A DNA stretch of 64,000 nt from Bacillus glycinifermentans (GCF_001042475.2 NZ_LECW02000024.1:1-64000); one strand, 5' to 3'. Numbered from the stretch's first letter, positions 35,125 through 42,900 are shown. Numbers and translations: made by a program. Notes: generated from the letters alone by a model not told the origin.

Positions 35125-35643
35125 TTAATAGGTTGAAGGCATTTTACTTGCTGATCTGAGCGTTTCAGCTGCTTCGCTGCAAAGGCTTCTGTACTCTAAA
35201 GCACTGTCGGAACTGATGTCGCCTGTAGCCATAAATCTCAAATTCCACAGCTCTCTCAATTCCGACACCGCTTCTTTCGTGACCTCTCCTTGCTCATAAA
35301 GCATATCGATGACATGCAGCACACCCTGACTGCCGGAATCCGATTCCAGTCTTTTGGCAGCCTCGCGCAGCGCCTCCTCAACCTCAGCCCATGCGCTTTC
35401 GACAACGGCTTGCGGCGGATTCTCAGCCTTTATCGATGCCAGAGCGCGGTTTCTTTTACCGCGTGCTGAAGCCAGCGCCTGAACACGCATGCCGAATTCC
35501 AATTCGAAATCTTTATATTTTAATTTGATAAGTTCCTTCAGCCGTTCGGATACAGGTTCCTTTAAGAGCCATACGATCATTGCCAATGTAACGGGCCACG
35601 CTAACGACTGGACCATCGAAGATACAAACTCAAGCCAATCCAT
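35125..35643 (-). CDS. Membrane-anchored helical protein, unknown
   Basis: Protein of 172 residues with one N-terminal membrane segment (SLAWPVTLAMIVWLLKEPVS), then a cytosolic alpha-helical region. The tail resembles small helical domains near nuclease or signalling proteins (VLHVIDMLYEQGEVTKEAVS, ELRELWNLRFMATG). No catalytic motif. A ribosome site (GGGAGGCTG) precedes the ATG. Divergent from a small membrane protein. Function not assigned. Confidence 0.7.
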   Translation of the reverse strand: MDWLEFVSSMVQSLAWPVTLAMIVWLLKEPVSERLKELIKLKYKDFELEFGMRVQALASARGKRNRALASIKAENPPQAVVESAWAEVEEALREAAKRLESDSGSQGVLHVIDMLYEQGEVTKEAVSELRELWNLRFMATGDISSDSALEYRSLCSEAAETLRSASKMPSTY

Positions 35644-35721
35644 GAATCAGCCTCCCATATCATTTTTTTAGAAACAGACGAAATGTTGCGAAAGAAGAAA
35701 AAAGAATACGGAGTGTTTAGC

Positions 35722-35868
35722 ATGTGGATCATCATCGTGCTGCTCATCATGTTGACCGGATTCTCCGGAACGATCATCACGATACTGAGAACAATGGTGA
35801 AACAAAACAATAGAATCATTGAATTGTTGGAGGAAAAAACGAAACAGCCGGTTGAGAAAAGGCGTTAG
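35722..35868 (+). CDS. Small single-span membrane protein
   Basis: Protein of 48 residues: MWIIIVLLIMLTGFSGTIIT membrane helix, then a charged amphipathic tail (NNRIIELLEEKTKQPVEKRR). The ATG at 35722 lies 6 bases after GGAGTG. No family recognised; such peptides often associate with transporters or sensors. Confidence 0.6.
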   Translation: MWIIIVLLIMLTGFSGTIITILRTMVKQNNRIIELLEEKTKQPVEKRR

Positions 35869-35969
35869 ACGGTACATTAGCGAGAACTGACTGCTCGCGC
35901 CAGCGCTTTTCCAAATCTATACTATCACGCCATCTTAAAAATTTGAATATTCAAACGATTAAATGTGAA

Positions 35970-35997
35970 TAAAGACCTCCCTTCATTCAACCGATAT
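35970..35997 (+). promoter_or_regulatory. SigD promoter of the YjfB-like gene
   Basis: TAAA, 16 bases, ACCGATAT: seven of eight bases of the SigD -10 and a perfect -35, 23 bases before the start codon. Confidence 0.68.
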
Positions 35998-36020
35998 TAC
36001 ATGGTAAGGAGGTGGTTTTG

Positions 36021-36194
36021 TTGGATATCGCAGCTTTATCGGTGGCTATGAGTCAATCCTCGCTGGCCCAAAACGTGAATATTTCATTAACGAAAACAGC
36101 TATGGACACCGCCAAGCAAAATGCGGAACAATTAATCGACGCAATACAAGCGCCCCACCCTGTTTCAGGCCATCATATTGATCTGAAAGGCTAA
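36021..36194 (+). CDS. yjfB: YjfB-family putative motility protein
   Basis: Protein of 57 residues of the YjfB family, a small helical protein linked to motility in Bacilli. The block LDIAALSVAMSQSSLAQNVN then ISLTKTAMDTAKQNAEQLID is diagnostic. The TTG at 36021 is placed 8 bases after AAGGAGG. A good SigD promoter upstream supports co-expression with flagellar and chemotaxis genes. Molecular function unknown. Confidence 0.8.
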   Translation: MDIAALSVAMSQSSLAQNVNISLTKTAMDTAKQNAEQLIDAIQAPHPVSGHHIDLKG

Positions 36195-36309
36195 GGTGCA
36201 AAAGCATGCATTCAGTCAGGCTGGATGCACGCTTTCTCCTGAAATACGAAAAAAATTGGATTTTCCCCCTTTATTTTTTCATTGCTTTATACTATAATAT
36301 TGTTCTGTG

Positions 36310-36382
36310 TCCCAGTAGCTCAGGTGGATAGAGCAACAGCCTCCTAAGCTGTGTGTCGGGAGTTCGAATCTCTCCTGGGACG
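36310..36382 (+). tRNA. tRNA-Arg (anticodon CCT)
   Basis: Acceptor arms GTCCCAG and CTGGGAC pair perfectly, the D arm is GCTC/GAGC, the anticodon stem is ACAGC/GCTGT with loop CTCCTAA, giving anticodon CCT (reads AGG, Arg), and the T loop is TTCGAAT. No CCA is encoded. The T stem reads CGGAG/CTCTC, with a C-C pair at its base and a four-base variable loop. I would expect one more G here, so either the gene has lost a base or the sequence has an error. A terminator follows. Confidence 0.9.
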
Positions 36383-36391
36383 TATTCAGAT

Positions 36392-36431
36392 AAGAGTCAG
36401 TCCTTGGTATTTAAGGGTTTGGCTCTTTTTT
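36392..36431 (+). terminator. Terminator after tRNA-Arg
   Basis: AAGAGTC pairs with GGCTCTT around a 22-base loop, then TTTTTT. Confidence 0.6.
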
Positions 36432-36512
36432 ATTTGTGATTTGCGGTTCTCGTCACCATTTCTACTTCGTCGACCGTAACATTATATCGTATATAGAAAT
36501 TCAATCAACGTG

Positions 36513-36720
36513 TGTTATAATCATATTAGAGATACCATATCATGATCACGTTTCAGATGTATTTCTTCTTTAGGAAATGCATAAAATAAAAAAGACCCGG
36601 CTGCTGGGAACAGTCGAGTCAGTGTACAAAAAGCAGCCCACCAAGGGGCTTGCTCATAGGATCTTGATGATAGACTATCCCTTTAAGTTTGAAGGCTCAA
36701 GGGAGGTCTATTTTTTTTCT
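36513..36720 (+). ncRNA. Candidate antisense antitoxin RNA
   Basis: An extended -10 promoter (TG-N-TATAAT, 36513-36521) would start a plus-strand RNA near 36528. It ends at a terminator whose stem (ATAGAC..CCCTT with AAGGG..GTCTAT) lies at 36670-36711 before eight T. The last 35 bases are antisense to the 3' end of the holin-like toxin frame on the minus strand, and the RNA covers the whole 3' untranslated region of the toxin message. This is the layout of BsrG/SR4 and TxpA/RatA type I modules. Confidence 0.5.
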
Positions 36721-36784
36721 TCGACAACACGGCAATTAACATGCCGAAAGCAATCATTAAAGAGATTGTTTCGAATGTTGTCAT
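36683..36784 (-). CDS. Holin-like type I toxin peptide
   Basis: Peptide of 33 residues: MTTFETISLMIAFGMLIAVL followed by a basic tail SKKKNRPP. The short hydrophobic helix with E-x-x-x-LMI-x-FG is the hallmark of the holin-like toxin family (BsrG, BsrE, YonT relatives) of Bacillus type I systems, which damage the membrane. The ribosome site GGGGGTG is 6 bases before the ATG. It can pair with CCCC 12 bases upstream (ATCCCCAATTGAAAGGGGGT), which would hide it, as in known modules. An overlapping plus-strand RNA is the likely antitoxin. Message terminator candidate near 36625-36650. Confidence 0.6.
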   Translation of the reverse strand: MTTFETISLMIAFGMLIAVLSKKKNRPPLSLQT

Positions 36785-36985
36785 TTGCATCACCCCCTTT
36801 CAATTGGGGATGAGCAAGACTTCCCTTGAGTGAGCAAAGCTTTTATATACAAGAATATTATACTCTATATAACTACACTGTGGTTGTCCTTTTTTATAAG
36901 ATATAGTTGAGATGAACAGTAGCACCAAGACTGAAAACAGGGGCGCTAAAACCATTTTCACCAGCGTTGTCTTTGTTTATGCCGA

Positions 36986-37675
36986 TTAACTCAGTAGGAT
37001 GATGCCGCCATACGTACTTCTGAGATTCCCAGCTTTGATCAGTTCAGGTTCTCTCGTTTTTCTTAAGATTTTCACAAAGTCTTGCAAGGCTTCTCTGATT
37101 TTTTTAGGATCAGTTTCCATCACGGCACCAGCGGCTGCGTTCGACGTTAAATCTGTCTTGGACCTCTCCTTTTTCAGCAAATTAAAAAGCCCTTTCTCTT
37201 CACTGGCAGACGGAGAAAAAGGCTTCTCTTTTTGCTTTTCTATTGTTTCGGCGGTCCCAGTCATTGAATACCCGGTGAAGTCGTCTTTTTTGATTTGTTC
37301 CCAAATCTCATTCGAGGCTTTCGTGACAATAACCCAAGTTCCTTTGTTAATGGTTTCGCCATTCACCTCAAAGTCGGCCGGACCGTCCTGAAAATCATGT
37401 TGCTTGTCGATCTGCTGGGCATCCTTCAGGAAACCGCGAGCTGTTTTTGCGATTTCAGCAGCCGTCATGTAATCCCCATGTGCGTCGATCGTGTCTGGTT
37501 CGTATACAATTCCGTATACGAGCTTTTGCTTATCTTTAGCTTTTGTGAGGACCTTGATTTCTTATTAAAAATCGGGCTGTTTTTCTGATTTCATAAAAAA
37601 GAACTGTTTTTGAATAACAGCCTTGTCCACATATGAAACGTGTGTAATTTTGGCGTTTACCAATTCTCTTGGCAT
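36986..37675 (-). pseudogene. xkdF: PBSX-like XkdF prohead protease gene, broken
   Basis: Remnant of the XkdF-type phage capsid maturation protease. From the ATG at 37675 (AAAGGAGGTGAGCAC upstream) it reads MPRELVNAKITHVSYVDKAV, KSEKQPDF, then two consecutive TAA codons, and continues in the same frame with EIKVLTKAKDKQKLVYGIVY, DAHGDYMTAAEIAK and QIDKQHDFQDGPADFEVNGE. Further on are GTWVIVTKASNEIWEQIKKD and TGYSMTGTAE. All are typical XkdF blocks. The C-terminal part is shorter than in PBSX. The double stop and truncation make it non-functional. It shows that a PBSX-like element once sat here. Confidence 0.8.
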
Positions 37676-37728
37676 GTGCTCACCTCCTTTCACTGTACAT
37701 TAAATCTTTATCCTTCTTTTCGAATTCT

Positions 37729-37932
37729 TTATTTGCCTTTTTTTAGGAGCCATGTGAAGAAAATGACTTCCTGTGCAAACGGGATCTCACCGCTTGCATT
37801 CCCCGTGACTATCGCGCGCAATCCTGCATAGACTCCAGCTGCTCCTCCTATGAAGCTGACGACCTTCATCATCATTCGATACATCCGGGTGCACACTTGA
37901 TAAGGGAAAGGTGCGTCTCCCATTCTGGCCAT
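37729..37932 (-). CDS. Uncertain small hydrophobic frame
   Basis: Open frame of 67 codons with a hydrophobic segment (MKVVSFIGGAAGVYAGLRAI) and the tail GEIPFAQEVIFFTWLLKKGK. There is no clear ribosome site. It lies within prophage debris. It could be a holin-like or unknown phage gene, or chance. Upstream, a further broken minus-strand frame (about 37940-38045) reads REYRVQEGEPADTDILHIDI and is not recognised. Confidence 0.3.
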   Translation of the reverse strand: MARMGDAPFPYQVCTRMYRMMMKVVSFIGGAAGVYAGLRAIVTGNASGEIPFAQEVIFFTWLLKKGK

Positions 37933-38181
37933 TAAAAGCGGCCGCCAATCAGCTGCACAATATCAATGTGCAAAATATCAGTGTCCGCAGGCTCTCCTTC
38001 TTGGACTCGATATTCACGTTCGTTTTTCTTGTCTCTATCGTAGGACAAAGTGGAATAAAAAAAGTCCCCCATTTTATCCCCCTTTTTGTCGGATTTTTCT
38101 CGGATTTGAACATAAAAAAAGCACTCAATCAGAGATCAAGTGCTAAAACAAGTTTATCAGTTCTTTAGCTCAATTTTATCT

Positions 38182-38577
38182 TTAAACATATGAAACGGAT
38201 CCTACAAATTTAAAAGTATACCCATTGTTAACTATTTCATTTCTTTTTCCTTCATAATCAAAGTTATATAGTAAAATGGCAGAGTTTATATTCTTGGGAA
38301 GTTGTTTACCCTGAATAGCTTCAAAACGAGACAAAATGATTTCATCATACGAACAGCCACCTATTAATTCTTGCAGCAATTCTTTATTTTGATCATAAAC
38401 GACCTTTTCGATAAAATCTTCATCTAAATCATCAATATCTATGTCAAAGTCTATTAAAAACGGAGAAGGGAGAAAGTCACCTTCTTCTTCATCGTACGGT
38501 AATTCAACGTATTCATTTAATTTATCATCAGTTTGAATACTTCCAATCCATAATGAGACAAAATTTTCTCGTTCCAT
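38182..38577 (-). CDS. Immunity protein, Imm22 family
   Basis: Acidic protein of 131 residues that begins MERENFVSLWIGSIQTDDKL and has NEYVELPYDEEEGDFLPSPF then DFDIDIDDLDEDFIEKVVYD, characteristic of Imm22 immunity proteins of polymorphic toxin systems. AGGAGG lies 7 bases upstream. It starts 11 bases after the toxin stop, the usual toxin-then-immunity order. The immunity gene is intact while the toxin gene is frameshifted and truncated, as is common for orphaned immunity genes. Confidence 0.75.
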   Translation of the reverse strand: MERENFVSLWIGSIQTDDKLNEYVELPYDEEEGDFLPSPFLIDFDIDIDDLDEDFIEKVVYDQNKELLQELIGGCSYDEIILSRFEAIQGKQLPKNINSAILLYNFDYEGKRNEIVNNGYTFKFVGSVSYV

Positions 38578-38588
38578 TTTAAATCCTC

Positions 38589-39756
38589 CTATTTTTTTAT
38601 CCTTAATCCATCAGGCAAAGCCTCAACTCCACCTTTTAGTCTGTAATTGGCCCAATTGTTTAATCTTCGTACAAACATATTATAATCTTTTGATGAGTCT
38701 ATGATCTTTAGTAGTTCGTTGTGAGCAGCAGTAGAACCTAATCCACCGTGCTTTCCTGTCGGGTTAACAAATTCCACTTCATTTATTGCCGTTCGTAGCT
38801 CTCTAATTTGTTCTGCCGTTACTCCCCAGTGTTTAAAAGTAGGGCTCGTGAAACTAAATGCCACTCATGCATTCCTCCTGGAGCTCGAAGCTGTCTTTCT
38901 ATGGCCCTTCTAGTTTTTTTATCACGCCAGAGTTCATCTAATTGTTTAGTTGATAATGAATTGAACCATTTATTAAACTCCCCACTTTTAACTGTTGGCA
39001 CAATGGTTTTTCTTACTTTTTTTACACCCTGACCCGAAGTCTCTTTATTACTATTGAAAAGCACACTTTTCTTTTTATCCTCGGCCAATTCTTTTAATAT
39101 AGGCGGCGTATTCTTCACATTAATTGAATTCGGTGCATCCTGAAGAATCCCTTCCAATGCGGGAGTGTATCGATTAGTAGGCAGCTTTACAAATTGTTTT
39201 ACGGCCTTTCCGGCTTTCTTCGCCTTGCTAACCGCGGTCTTTCCAGCCTTGACAAGATCCTTCGATCCCGTTGAAGCTGAAGAAGGTCCGTCTTTCAAAC
39301 CCCAAAGACTCCCAATCAAATAAGTGAAATAGTGCGCCCTTGAATACGCATCCCCATTGACTACTTTCTCATCCCATTTTTCCACCAACGTGTCCACCAT
39401 ACTTTGAAAGGCACCTTTAAAGTCATATCCAAGAATTGCATCACTAACTACTTGCGGATCTTTGTGTAAATAGTCAATTGTCCATCCAATTTTCCGCCCT
39501 AGCTCAATTCCTCCATCGACAAAATCCTTCCCAAGATCCACAGCAGCGTTAAAAATGCCTGCTTGAATGTCATCACCTGTTTTATTGAATTTAGACAGGT
39601 TGTAAATAACTTGCTGTTCAGTTGTAAGATTATCATATCCAATCTCATCAGCAATTTTAATATATTCACCATGGTCAAGTGTTTTGTCAAGTTTCTCTTT
39701 TAGCTTGGCAATTCTTATATCATGTTCGCTAACCTCGCTAATCTCTTTTTCAAGCT
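38589..39756 (-). pseudogene. Polymorphic toxin, 5'-truncated and frameshifted
   Basis: Remnant of a large secreted polymorphic toxin. Continuous coding sequence begins abruptly at about 39756 (KLEKEISEVSEHDIRIAKLK, then YNLSKFNKTGDDIQAGIFNA) with no start codon, so the export domain (probably LXG type) is lost. It continues through a linker with VKAGKTAVSKAKKAGKAVKQ to the toxin domain RAPGGMHEWHLVSRA. One base appears missing from a C run near 38842; the other frame then continues PTFKHWGVTAEQIRELRTAI, GKHGGLGSTAAHNELL and LNNWANYRLKGGVEALPDGL. The His-rich C-terminal domain looks like a nuclease, but I cannot name it. The partner Imm22 gene follows. Confidence 0.72.
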
Positions 39757-39882
39757 TTAGCTATCATTGCAGCAAGACACTTCAAAAAGAAGGAATATCA
39801 TGAATTAGCGGCGAAATACTTCGATGAAGGAGTAGTCGCTCGCGACAAAATTCAAACATGGACGGAGGAACTTGTCTCATGA
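39757..39882 (+). pseudogene. Rap phosphatase-like gene, 3' end only
   Basis: The last 41 codons of a Rap-type TPR protein are visible: LAIIAARHFKKKEYHELAAK, then YFDEGVVARDKIQTWTEEL. The 5' part is missing, replaced by the truncated toxin gene in opposite orientation. The stop overlaps the phr start (ATGA), the usual rap-phr arrangement. No functional Rap can be made. Confidence 0.62.
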
Positions 39883-40010
39883 AAAAAATACTTTTAGGTG
39901 CAGTAATAACAGGAGTAGTTTTAACTGGTATTTTAAACTTTACTACTCAAGGAAAAGCTGAATTTGGTGCTGGAGACTTTAAAGTTGCTGAAAATGCATT
40001 TTTTGGTTAA
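39879..40010 (+). CDS. Phr-type signalling peptide precursor
   Basis: Precursor of 43 residues: positively charged start and hydrophobic export segment (MKKILLGAVITGVVLTGIL), then a short polar C-terminus ending VAENAFFG. Phr precursors are exported and cut to a penta- or hexapeptide that is re-imported to inhibit its Rap. It overlaps the end of the rap remnant by 4 bases and is intact, so it is now an orphan. The exact mature peptide cannot be read with certainty; it should lie in the last 15 residues. Confidence 0.58.
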   Translation: MKKILLGAVITGVVLTGILNFTTQGKAEFGAGDFKVAENAFFG

Positions 40011-40107
40011 ATCATAACGGGATTTAGTGCAGCTCCTAGGATTTGAAAAAATTAAACTTTGATAAGGTGGACTCGTAGGAGTCTGCTTTTTTCGTTCATA
40101 ACAGCCC

Positions 40108-40482
40108 TCAGATAATCCCGGGAGCTGTGGCCTGATGACATTTGATCTGATAATATTTGTCCTTTTTGAGTCCCATCTCCATATAAATCTCAGTATCCTT
40201 GATTTTCTTTGAAGAGAGGTACTTGGCCTTTATGATCTGCAATTCATTATCAAGACTTTATGTTAACGCCCTGTCTATCTGTGCAACTTTTAATTCATTA
40301 TAGGGATGTGGATCGGACAGCCGCGGGAAAGGCTCTGACATCCCTGCCGCTTCTTGCTCCTTCCAATATTCAAGCTGAACCTTCAAAGCCTTATATTTTT
40401 TGAGCTCCCTAATAATCGTATTTCTGACTTCCTTTTCGTCTATAGGTGGCAGAAAAGACAATTGTTTAGCTAACAAAATCAT
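40108..40482 (-). pseudogene. ArpU-like phage late-gene regulator, broken
   Basis: Remnant of an ArpU-family regulator. From an ATG next to AAGGAGG it reads LAKQLSFLPPIDEKEVRNTI then IRELKKYKALKVQLEYWKEQ and NELKVAQIDRAL. A TAA at 40258 interrupts, and the same frame goes on with SLDNELQIIKAKYLSSKKIK, DTEIYMEMGLKKDKYYQIK and a stop. Family members continue without the stop. It supports a prophage origin of the region. Confidence 0.72.
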
Positions 40483-40501
40483 CCCTCCTTGAAATAAAAA
40501 A

Positions 40502-40539
40502 GACACTAAACCAACGCATCACAGCGTTGGTTTAGTGTC
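40502..40539 (-). terminator. Strong hairpin terminator in prophage debris
   Basis: GACACTAAACCAACG and its complement form a 15-base perfect stem with an 8-base loop, followed on the minus strand by TCTTTTTT. No intact minus-strand gene lies upstream any more. Confidence 0.75.
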
Positions 40540-40690
40540 CTCAGGCTCTCCATCTTGGACTTACTCGTTTCTTGTGCTCTTCTCAGATATTTTATTTGCC
40601 CACAAATAATTAACATTTATTTACAAGGAAAATCATTCCTTGAGTCGAATTAGTAAAGTGTAACAAAAAATTTCAAAAGGAGTGTTTTAA

Positions 40691-41062
40691 ATGAAATTCA
40701 AAAAAAGTATTGTTTCTACGTTATCGATTTCTGCTTTAGCTTTGTCTATAAGTGGAGTAGCATCTGCAAAAGAGGTAGATAACTCTACTGTACTGATTCC
40801 AGAAGGTAAACAAGCTTCCTTCTTGCTACAGGATAAAATATCAATTCAAAATTATCCTATAACTCTACGTTTAGGAGAAGAGTATGATATTCCATCCCAT
40901 ATATCAGGGGCCAAATCATGGAAAAGTGATAATTCGTATGTTGCATCTGTAACCGGCAGTGGAATAATTAGAGCAAACAACCCTGGAGATGCTAAAATCA
41001 CTGTATTTAAAAGTAATGGTACGGTGTTAGGAGCTATTTTCGTACACGTTCCGAAACCGTAA
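40691..41062 (+). CDS. Secreted protein with Ig-like (BIG2-type) domain
   Basis: Exported protein of 123 residues. Signal peptide MKFKKSIVSTLSISALALSI ending ASA, then one BIG2-like beta domain with LRLGEEYDIPSHISGAKSWK, SDNSYVASVTGSGIIRANNP and GDAKITVFKSNGTVLGAIFV. AAAGGAG lies 8 bases before the ATG. A damaged relative lies at 41521-41841. AT-rich, in the former prophage region. No function is known to me. Confidence 0.72.
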   Translation: MKFKKSIVSTLSISALALSISGVASAKEVDNSTVLIPEGKQASFLLQDKISIQNYPITLRLGEEYDIPSHISGAKSWKSDNSYVASVTGSGIIRANNPGDAKITVFKSNGTVLGAIFVHVPKP

Positions 41063-41520
41063 GTTGACAGGGGGAAGCCGCTGTCTCCTTTCGAAATGAA
41101 CATCGAACCGGCTGAATTCAAAGAGAAAGTTTTTCTGAATCTTTGTTAAGGGCTTCATCTCAAAGAGAAGCCTTCTTTTGTTTAAATCCTTTCCGTTATT
41201 CGAAATTTTTTAGAATCAAAGCTTCCAATTCATTTTAGTGAGTGTGACGTTACGTCCTGCGCAATATTCGATTTTTGCAAGTGAAACTAGCACGTCCCTT
41301 CGCCCTAATCAAAAAACACAAAAATGTATGCGTTCCCAATAGCTGTCCTACCTCTTAATTCGATTCAATTCAAACTCACCCTCAATATTGTTGTTTTCCT
41401 TTAAGGAAAAGTCACACATCTTTCATTGGTTATCTTTCCGTTTCACAAACCCTCCACATGTTTCAAATATTTAACATGCTAAACTAGACTTGCAAGCAAA
41501 ATGAAAACCCATGAGGGTAA
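41063..41520. other. Intergenic stretch with one terminator
   Basis: About 460 bases without a gene. A hairpin (GGCTTC and GAAGCC at 41151-41172, then TTCTTTT) is a plausible terminator for the secreted protein gene. The rest, up to the promoter region of the next gene, shows nothing I recognise. Confidence 0.45.
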
Positions 41521-41841
41521 ATGATGAAAAAAGCTATGAAAAGTTTATTGGCATTATCACTGATTTTAGGAGTCTTCATTTCACCAGCCCTTGCTCTAAA
41601 CGCCTCTGCCCAAACAGCGTCAGTCATATCTTAATCTTATGGCGTAACCTACACTACAATGAATGTTGGCGATTCTAACGTATTTATGGGAGGAGACCAA
41701 TATCAAATCCTCAATGGTCAGGGCGTCCTTGAGATTAATCAATATGGTATGGTTACAGCCATAGGTCCTGGTAAAGCGACTGTTGTTGTTTATAAAAACG
41801 GTGTTATTTATTGGGTGCATTATGTAACTGTTGTCAGATGA
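41521..41841 (+). pseudogene. Secreted Ig-like protein interrupted by a stop
   Basis: Starts MKKAMKSLLALSLILGVFIS, ALNASAQTASVIS, then a TAA (41632-41634), and continues in frame with SYGVTYTTMNVGDSNVFMGG, QGVLEINQYGMVTAIGPGKA and TVVVYKNGVIYWVHYVTVV. The part after the stop is the same BIG2-like fold as the intact gene at 40691. The stop falls just after the signal peptide region, so no folded product is expected. Confidence 0.7.
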
Positions 41842-41983
41842 TTAAGAGCGTATTATCTGCTCTTCAGGCTGTCGTATTTTCTCGCGGCCTGAAGCTCACC
41901 AGTAAATGATGAGAATGATTGGAAAATTTGCTTTTCAATATTCAATAACCAACATAGAAGAAGTTGTACACATATGTTTTACC

Positions 41984-42180
41984 TCATTCCTCTTTTGTAG
42001 TTATACCATTAGGGTTTTCACTCTTTATTATATTAAAGTACTCAACTTCTAGAATAGAAGACTCTATATATCTAGGATTATATAAATACTTTCCATCTGA
42101 ATAAACCGTATGATAATCAAATTTCTTTCACTCCCCATATTCCTTAACATATAAATTCCCTCTAAGGATGCGTTGCCTGC
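41984..42180 (-). pseudogene. Toxin-like C-terminal fragment
   Basis: On the minus strand RGNLYVKEYGE, a TGA where Trp is likely, then KKFDYHTVYSDGKYLYNPRY and IESSILEVEYFNIIKSENPN up to a stop at 41984. The pattern of HTVYSDGKYLYNPRY resembles the tail of papain-fold toxin domains in polymorphic toxins. It has no start and an internal stop. On the plus strand 42166-42283 another tail fragment (LPALYFYPDKRAKNNGIDDY, ERKTKAKAKIETLLE) abuts it, which I do not recognise. Confidence 0.4.
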
Positions 42181-42281
42181 TCTCTATTTCTATCCGGACA
42201 AAAGAGCCAAAAATAACGGAATAGATGACTATTACGAGCGGAAAACGAAGGCAAAGGCGAAAATTGAAACTTTATTGGAGT

Positions 42282-42315
42282 AACAAAAAAGGCCCCAGAT
42301 AGAGCCTTTTTTGTT
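42282..42315. terminator. Bidirectional terminator
   Basis: AACAAAAAAGGC and GCCTTTTTTGTT form a perfect 12-base stem with T runs on both strands, between a plus-strand remnant and the minus-strand gene at 42363. Confidence 0.75.
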
Positions 42316-42362
42316 AAATGCTAAGCCAATTAAAGAGTATTTCAAATTGAATATTCTTTAAA

Positions 42363-42677
42363 CTAATTACTATCCGGGAAATTCCCAATGAAATCTTTTA
42401 ATAAATCATGAATTTCATCAATATGCCAAATATAATCTGCAAAATTTAAATGTAATTTAAGGAGTAAACTTCTTATCTCATCTGTAGAGTAAAGGTGTGA
42501 ATTAGATAACTTTTCTATGTTTTGAGTCATATTTTCTAGTAAATCTGAATATTCATCTAGATTATCGATTTTATCATCTAATTCGCTTTTACTAACTACC
42601 TCAATTTGTTTTTTTTTCTTTATAAGTTCATTAATATCAGTTAAAATTTCTATTGTTTTTTTAAAATTATCTTCCAT
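42363..42677 (-). CDS. Small helical protein, possible orphan immunity protein
   Basis: Protein of 104 residues, AT-rich codons, almost entirely helical and charged (INELIKKKKQIEVVSKSELD, YSTDEIRSLLLKLHLNFADY, IWHIDEIHDLLKDFIGNF). GAGGTGATAGAG precedes the ATG. It begins 12 bases after the stop of a toxin-tail fragment on the same strand, the position of an immunity gene. Family not recognised; the immunity role is inferred from position only. Confidence 0.55.
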   Translation of the reverse strand: MEDNFKKTIEILTDINELIKKKKQIEVVSKSELDDKIDNLDEYSDLLENMTQNIEKLSNSHLYSTDEIRSLLLKLHLNFADYIWHIDEIHDLLKDFIGNFPDSN

Positions 42678-42689
42678 ATCTCTATCACC

Positions 42690-42900
42690 TCAATCAAAAA
42701 TTGAAATTGTTCTTTTTTGTTTTAATGCCGCTATTGTTTTAGCTTCAATCATATTACCATTCATGTCCAAAACAACCTTTGCTCGGCCTCTCTTGTCGAA
42801 GACCTCTATATGGTCAAACGATTCTGCCTTCAAAGTTTTATATTTTTCAACCTCCTTAAGATCGTGTTTCTGATTTCTTGACTTAATTAATTTTTTCCCT
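42690..42900 (-). pseudogene. Chimeric fragment: ArpU-like start joined to colicin-like toxin tail
   Basis: The minus strand reads KEVEKYKTLKAESFDHIEVF, DKRGRAKVVLDMNGNMIEAK, TIAALKQKRTISIFD and stops at 42690. HIEVFDKRGR resembles the end of colicin E3-like ribonuclease domains. The first part matches, at about 80 percent DNA identity by eye, the start of the broken arpU gene at 40395-40450. A frame change separates it from a start. It looks like a recombination product. Confidence 0.45.
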
